A DNA stretch of 10,426 bases, taken from the NCBI GenBank assembly GCA_018262455.1, contig JAGSPR010000231.1, positions 1 through 10,426 of the forward strand. The letters run 5' to 3'. Below, one piece after another: positions 7,402 to 10,426 of the stretch. This DNA is from Deltaproteobacteria bacterium. Lineage in GTDB: Bacteria; Myxococcota; Polyangia; Haliangiales; Haliangiaceae. The notes under the pieces were generated by a model. That model did not search any database and was not told the DNA's origin. It was given only the letters and a program-made list of their open reading frames with translations. Each line of letters begins with the position of its first letter. Positions within the stretch are counted from its first letter, which is position 1. Both the position numbers and the translations under genes were made by a program.

Positions 7402-8235
7402 TCAGCGCTGCCGGAGGCCGCCGGTCAGGCTGAGCTGGCTGCCCACCAGGCCGACCAGGCTGTCGAGCTCGTCGCCGTGGATCTTCTTGTGGCGCATGAG
7501 CGATCGACGAATTCCAGCCAGCAAGACCACGCGCGCCTTGCCGAGGCTCCGGCTGACGTTCGACGGTGCGAGGCTGAACAACTTGCCGAGCTCGACCACC
7601 CCCACGCCGTCGATGTAGTACTGCAGCAACAAGCTCCGCTCACGATCGGACAGCGTTTCGATCGCTTCCCGAAGCGCGGCCTGGAGCGTCCGCCGGGCGT
7701 CCTCCTTGAGGTGCGAGAGCGCGGGCCCGTGTCCGGGGTCGATGCCGATCGCGGTGAGCAGCGCGTCCTCGGTCGGAACCTCGCGCACCGCTCGAGCCAG
7801 GTCGATCGCGATCCGCGCGGCGGCGGCTCGGACCCAGCGCGCGAGATCGCCGCGACCCGCATACTGCGCGATCCGCGGGTTCGGGCCGACGAACAGCTTC
7901 TGGCGGAGCTCTTGCTTCGTGTCGTCGGAGGTCCGCGAATCGCCGGCGAGAAACGCGAGCTCGAAGGCGGCGAGCGCTTTCGGATCGCCAGCGGCACACG
8001 CGCACGCGAGGTAGAGATCGGCGAGCCGCAGGCCATCGAGCGCCTGCTCGAGGCTCGGCGGGCTCGTCGGGATGCGGATCGCGACGGCCGCGACGAACCT
8101 CGCCGGCTCCACCACCACGCCTGGCCACCGGCGATGCGCGTCCGCGATCGCCGTCGCGAGGCGCGCGTCGACCGTCGCCGGGTCGTGACACACGGTCTCG
8201 GCCAGGTGACCCAGCAGCAGGCGCGAGAGCTGCAC
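7402..8235 (-). CDS. ECF-like sigma-70 family RNA polymerase sigma factor (myxobacterial type)
   Basis: Predicted alternative sigma factor of 277 residues with the chosen GTG start. The first 70 residues are an extension before region 2. Region 2 spans about 72-150: LADLYLACACAAGDP (71-85), KLFVG (113-117), IAQYAGRGDLARWVR (122-136) and ARIAIDLAR (140-148). After a linker, region 4 at about 190-246 shows ETLSDRERSLLLQYYIDG (193-210) and the helix-turn-helix VVELGKLFSLAPSNVSRSL (213-231), which should read the -35 element. A C-terminal tail of about 30 residues follows. The layout resembles sigma factors I associate with myxobacteria; the exact subgroup is not assigned. The frame stays open to 8559, but that stretch lies over the divergent kinase, so I choose GTG at 8235. 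The nearest GGAG is too close to it to act as a normal ribosome site, and an in-frame GTG further upstream would overlap the kinase. The divergent kinase carries an anti-sigma-type zinc finger and is the likely partner. Confidence 0.87.
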   Translation of the reverse strand: MQLSRLLLGHLAETVCHDPATVDARLATAIADAHRRWPGVVVEPARFVAAVAIRIPTSPPSLEQALDGLRLADLYLACACAAGDPKALAAFELAFLAGDSRTSDDTKQELRQKLFVGPNPRIAQYAGRGDLARWVRAAAARIAIDLARAVREVPTEDALLTAIGIDPGHGPALSHLKEDARRTLQAALREAIETLSDRERSLLLQYYIDGVGVVELGKLFSLAPSNVSRSLGKARVVLLAGIRRSLMRHKKIHGDELDSLVGLVGSQLSLTGGLRQR

Positions 8236-8269
8236 CTCCGCATGGTAGCCTAGCCCACGGAGTATCCAG
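8236..8269. promoter_or_regulatory. 34-bp divergent region between sigma factor and zinc-finger kinase
   Basis: This is the space between the chosen GTG codons at 8235 (-) and 8270 (+). It holds the kinase's ribosome site (8259-8262) and an AT-richer core (TGGTAGCCTAG, 8243-8253) in which a -10 element could sit. It cannot hold two full promoters. The kinase promoter must extend into the first sigma codons, or the sigma promoter into the kinase's. I could not identify a convincing ECF-type -35/-10 pair by eye. Confidence 0.4.
8259..8262 (+). promoter_or_regulatory. Ribosome binding site of the zinc-finger kinase
   Basis: GGAG followed by a 7-nt spacer to GTG at 8270. It supports this start, which also places the zinc-binding Cys4 in the protein; the next in-frame starts would remove it. 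Confidence 0.65.
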
Positions 8270-10426
8270 GTGACGGAGTGCCTCGGCGAGAACACCGTCA
8301 CCGATCTGGTGGAGGCGCTGCTGGCGCCCGCCCGGCGCGTGGCGGTGGAAGCCCACGCCGCGCGATGCGAGCCCTGCCGACGGTTGATCTCCGAGCTGGT
8401 TCGCCGATCGCACGAGGTCGCGCAGGGGACTCCGCAAGCGGGACTCTCGACGCAGGGCAGTTTCGATCCTTGGTTCGCCGAGGACCGAACTGGAGCGATC
8501 GGGATCGGGCCGACCGGCATCGAGGCTCGCGGTCGCGACCGCACGATCGCGCCAGGCACGAGGGTCGGCCGCTACGTCGTCCGCGACCAGCTCGGCAGCG
8601 GTGCGATGGGCGCGGTGTTCGCGGCGTACGACCCCGAGCTCGACCGCGCGATCGCGCTCAAGCTGCTCCACCCGGGGAGCACGACGCAACGCGCTCGGAT
8701 CCGGCGCGAGGCGCGGGCGCTCGCGCGGTTGTCTCATCCCAATGTCGTCGCCGCGTACGATGTCGGCGAGCACGACGGCGACCTGTTCCTGGCGATGGAG
8801 CTCGTCGACGGCATGAGCCTGCGCGCGTGGGTGAAGCCGCAGCGCTCGACCGCCGACGTGCTCGACGTGTTCCGCCAGGCGGGCCGCGGGCTCGCCGCCG
8901 CCCACGCGGCCGGGCTCGTCCATCGCGACTTCAAGCCAGACAATGCCGTCGTCGGCAACGACGGCCGGGTCCGGGTCGTCGACTTCGGGCTCGCGGCAGG
9001 GCCCGATGGGGGCACCGCGCTGGTCGGGACGCCGGCCTACATGGCCCCCGAACAGTTCGAGGCCGGCGGCGCTGACGCCGCATCGGACCAGTTCGCGTTC
9101 TGCGTCGCGCTCCACGAGGCGCTGTTCGGCGACCGACCCTTCGCGGTGAACCTCGTCGAGGACGTGGCGCGCGGCCTCGGCAACGGCCCGCCGAAGCCAC
9201 GCGAGGTGCCGGCGTTCGTGCTGGTGGCGCTTGCCCGCGGGCTCGAGGTCCAGCCTGCCAACCGTCATCCGTCGATGGATGCCTTGCTCGCCGAGCTGTC
9301 CCGCGATCCCGGCAAGCTCCGCACCCGGGTCGTCGTCGGTGGGGCGGTCGTCGTCGCGAGCCTGATCGCGGGCGGCCTCGTGATGTCGGGACGAGCGGGG
9401 CCGCCGCTCTGTCAGGACTCGACGACGGTGTTTGCACGGGTGTGGAGCCCGGCGCGCGAGGCAGACCTCCATGCACGGTTCACCGCGGTCTCGGCACCGT
9501 TCGGCGAAGACGCCTGGCGCGCGGTCGAGCGCGGCATCGCCGGCTTCGGCGCGCGCTGGGTCGCCGCGCGCACCGAGTCGTGCGAGGCGACGCGCGTCCG
9601 CGGCGTCCAGTCGGACCAGATCTTCAGCCTTCGATCGTTATGCCTCGACCACGGCCTCGGCGAGCTCGATGCCCTCGCGACGCTGCTCGAGTCCGTCGAC
9701 CCCGCGTCGATCGCGCAGGCGCCGGCGGCGATCGACCGGCTGCCGTCGCTGGCCGAGTGCGCGAACCTCAAGGCGCTGCTCGCGCCGGTCCCGCTGCCGG
9801 TCGACAAGGACGCCGCGGCGGTCGCGGCGGTCAACCAGCAGCTCGCCCGGGGGCGGGCGCTTCGCGATGCCGCGCGCTGGGCCGAAGCCCGGTCGCTGGC
9901 GACCACGGCCGTCGAGGTAACCCGTACGATCGGCCACTCACCGACGCACGGCGCGGCGTTGTTCCTCCGCGGCGAAGCCGAGGAAGGCAGCGGCGACGCG
10001 AGGCAAGCCGAGGCGAGCCTGCGCGAGGCATTCGCGGCCGCCGAGGCGGGATCCGACGATCTGCTCGCCGCCCGCGCAGCCGCGGAGCTGGTGTTCGTCG
10101 TCGGCCAGATGCAGAACCGGACCGCCAACGGGCTCGACTGGGCATTTCATGCCGACACCGCGCTCAAGCGCGCGGGCGGTGACCTGGAGATCGAGGCGCG
10201 GATCGCTGGCAATCGCGCGACCCTCCGGGCTGCCCAGGACAACTTCGCCGAGGCCCGCGTGCTCTATCAGCGGGCGCTCGACCTCCGGATCAAGACCACC
10301 GGCCCCACCAGCGTCACGACCGCGCGCGCGCTGTTCAACCTCGGCTACGCGGTGATGGCGCAAGGCGACAACGCGCACGCGCTCGAGCTCGACACGCGCG
10401 CGCTCCACCTGATCGAAGCCGCGCTC
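8270..10426 (+). CDS. Membrane Ser/Thr kinase with N-terminal anti-sigma-type zinc finger and periplasmic TPR region (3' end cut)
   Basis: Partial gene: 719 codons, open to the window edge with no stop. Residues 4-36 form an anti-sigma-type zinc finger (zf-HC2/ZAS): Cys4, then His29-x3-Cys33-x2-Cys36. A linker to about 98 leads to a kinase domain (100-340) with GSGAMG (109-114), Lys131, Glu147, HRDFKPDN (218-225, Asp220), DFG (238-240) and APEQ (259-262), all consistent with activity. One membrane helix (about 354-373) follows, preceded by Lys/Arg, so the kinase is cytoplasmic and the rest periplasmic. The outer part has four cysteines (381, 438, 458, 497), with CEATRVRGVQS and LRSLCLDHGLGEL around two of them, a layout I recognise from myxobacterial TPR kinases. 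TPR-like helices run from about 510 to the edge. It lies divergent to the sigma gene, which suggests it binds or phosphorylates that factor. GTG at 8270 has a good GGAG site. Zinc-finger and kinase calls are strong; the sigma partnership is inferred. Confidence 0.9.
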   Translation, partial: MTECLGENTVTDLVEALLAPARRVAVEAHAARCEPCRRLISELVRRSHEVAQGTPQAGLSTQGSFDPWFAEDRTGAIGIGPTGIEARGRDRTIAPGTRVGRYVVRDQLGSGAMGAVFAAYDPELDRAIALKLLHPGSTTQRARIRREARALARLSHPNVVAAYDVGEHDGDLFLAMELVDGMSLRAWVKPQRSTADVLDVFRQAGRGLAAAHAAGLVHRDFKPDNAVVGNDGRVRVVDFGLAAGPDGGTALVGTPAYMAPEQFEAGGADAASDQFAFCVALHEALFGDRPFAVNLVEDVARGLGNGPPKPREVPAFVLVALARGLEVQPANRHPSMDALLAELSRDPGKLRTRVVVGGAVVVASLIAGGLVMSGRAGPPLCQDSTTVFARVWSPAREADLHARFTAVSAPFGEDAWRAVERGIAGFGARWVAARTESCEATRVRGVQSDQIFSLRSLCLDHGLGELDALATLLESVDPASIAQAPAAIDRLPSLAECANLKALLAPVPLPVDKDAAAVAAVNQQLARGRALRDAARWAEARSLATTAVEVTRTIGHSPTHGAALFLRGEAEEGSGDARQAEASLREAFAAAEAGSDDLLAARAAAELVFVVGQMQNRTANGLDWAFHADTALKRAGGDLEIEARIAGNRATLRAAQDNFAEARVLYQRALDLRIKTTGPTSVTTARALFNLGYAVMAQGDNAHALELDTRALHLIEAAL

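Noticed and set aside
8236..8559. N-terminal extension of the sigma factor to 8559
   Set aside because: The added 108 residues lie antisense to the zinc finger and linker of the kinase, are Ser/Arg/Ala-rich and resemble no sigma-factor region.
8278..9075. A 265-codon + frame at the start of the membrane kinase
   Set aside because: The true kinase reads in the frame starting at 8270, which carries GSGAMG, HRDFKPDN and DFG; this frame gives Arg-rich nonsense.
7640..9472. A 610-codon open frame on the - strand
   Set aside because: It overlaps both the sigma gene (other frame) and the membrane kinase (antisense); no motifs.
1..10426. Mobile element, CRISPR array, tRNA or rRNA
   Set aside because: I found no transposase or integrase motif, spaced direct repeats, tRNA cloverleaf or rRNA sequence; the window is filled by the six protein genes.

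Overview
The window is very GC-rich, densely coded DNA with GTG and TTG starts next to ATG. Its gene content (Ser/Thr kinases fused to AAA/STAND-type and TPR modules, a divergent ECF-like sigma factor and zinc-finger kinase, and a lipoprotein with an aspartate- and proline-rich linker) points to a myxobacterium or close relative (Myxococcota, Polyangia-like). That assignment is an inference from gene style, not from a marker gene. I see no rRNA, tRNA, CRISPR array, insertion sequence or phage gene, and no base-composition break that would suggest recent transfer.

Layout from left to right: (1) a secreted lipoprotein with a GH25 (lysozyme-like) domain and a fibronectin-III-like tail (+, 5-1093). 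(2) Converging on it with a 12-bp gap, an ATP-grasp ligase (-, 1106-2323). (3) Divergent from that across 34 bp, a second, clearly paralogous ATP-grasp ligase (+, 2358-3572). (4) Only 5 nt after it, a 1239-residue Ser/Thr kinase with a STAND/AAA ATPase and a helical-repeat region (+, 3578-7297), probably in one operon with the second ligase. (5) A 104-bp convergent gap with two perfect hairpins. (6) An ECF-like sigma factor (-, 7402-8235). (7) Divergent across another 34 bp, a membrane Ser/Thr kinase that starts with an anti-sigma-type zinc finger and carries a TPR-rich periplasmic part (+, from 8270, cut by the right edge). This last gene has no stop codon inside the window.

Two units stand out. 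The first is the divergent ATP-grasp pair coupled to a cytosolic PknK-like kinase: two amino-acid- or peptide-ligase-like enzymes of unknown substrate, one of them in a transcription unit with a large signalling ATPase. The second is the sigma factor with its zinc-finger/kinase/TPR receptor, which looks like a transmembrane system where one protein combines the anti-sigma-type sequestering domain and the kinase. Whether the two units communicate cannot be seen from sequence.
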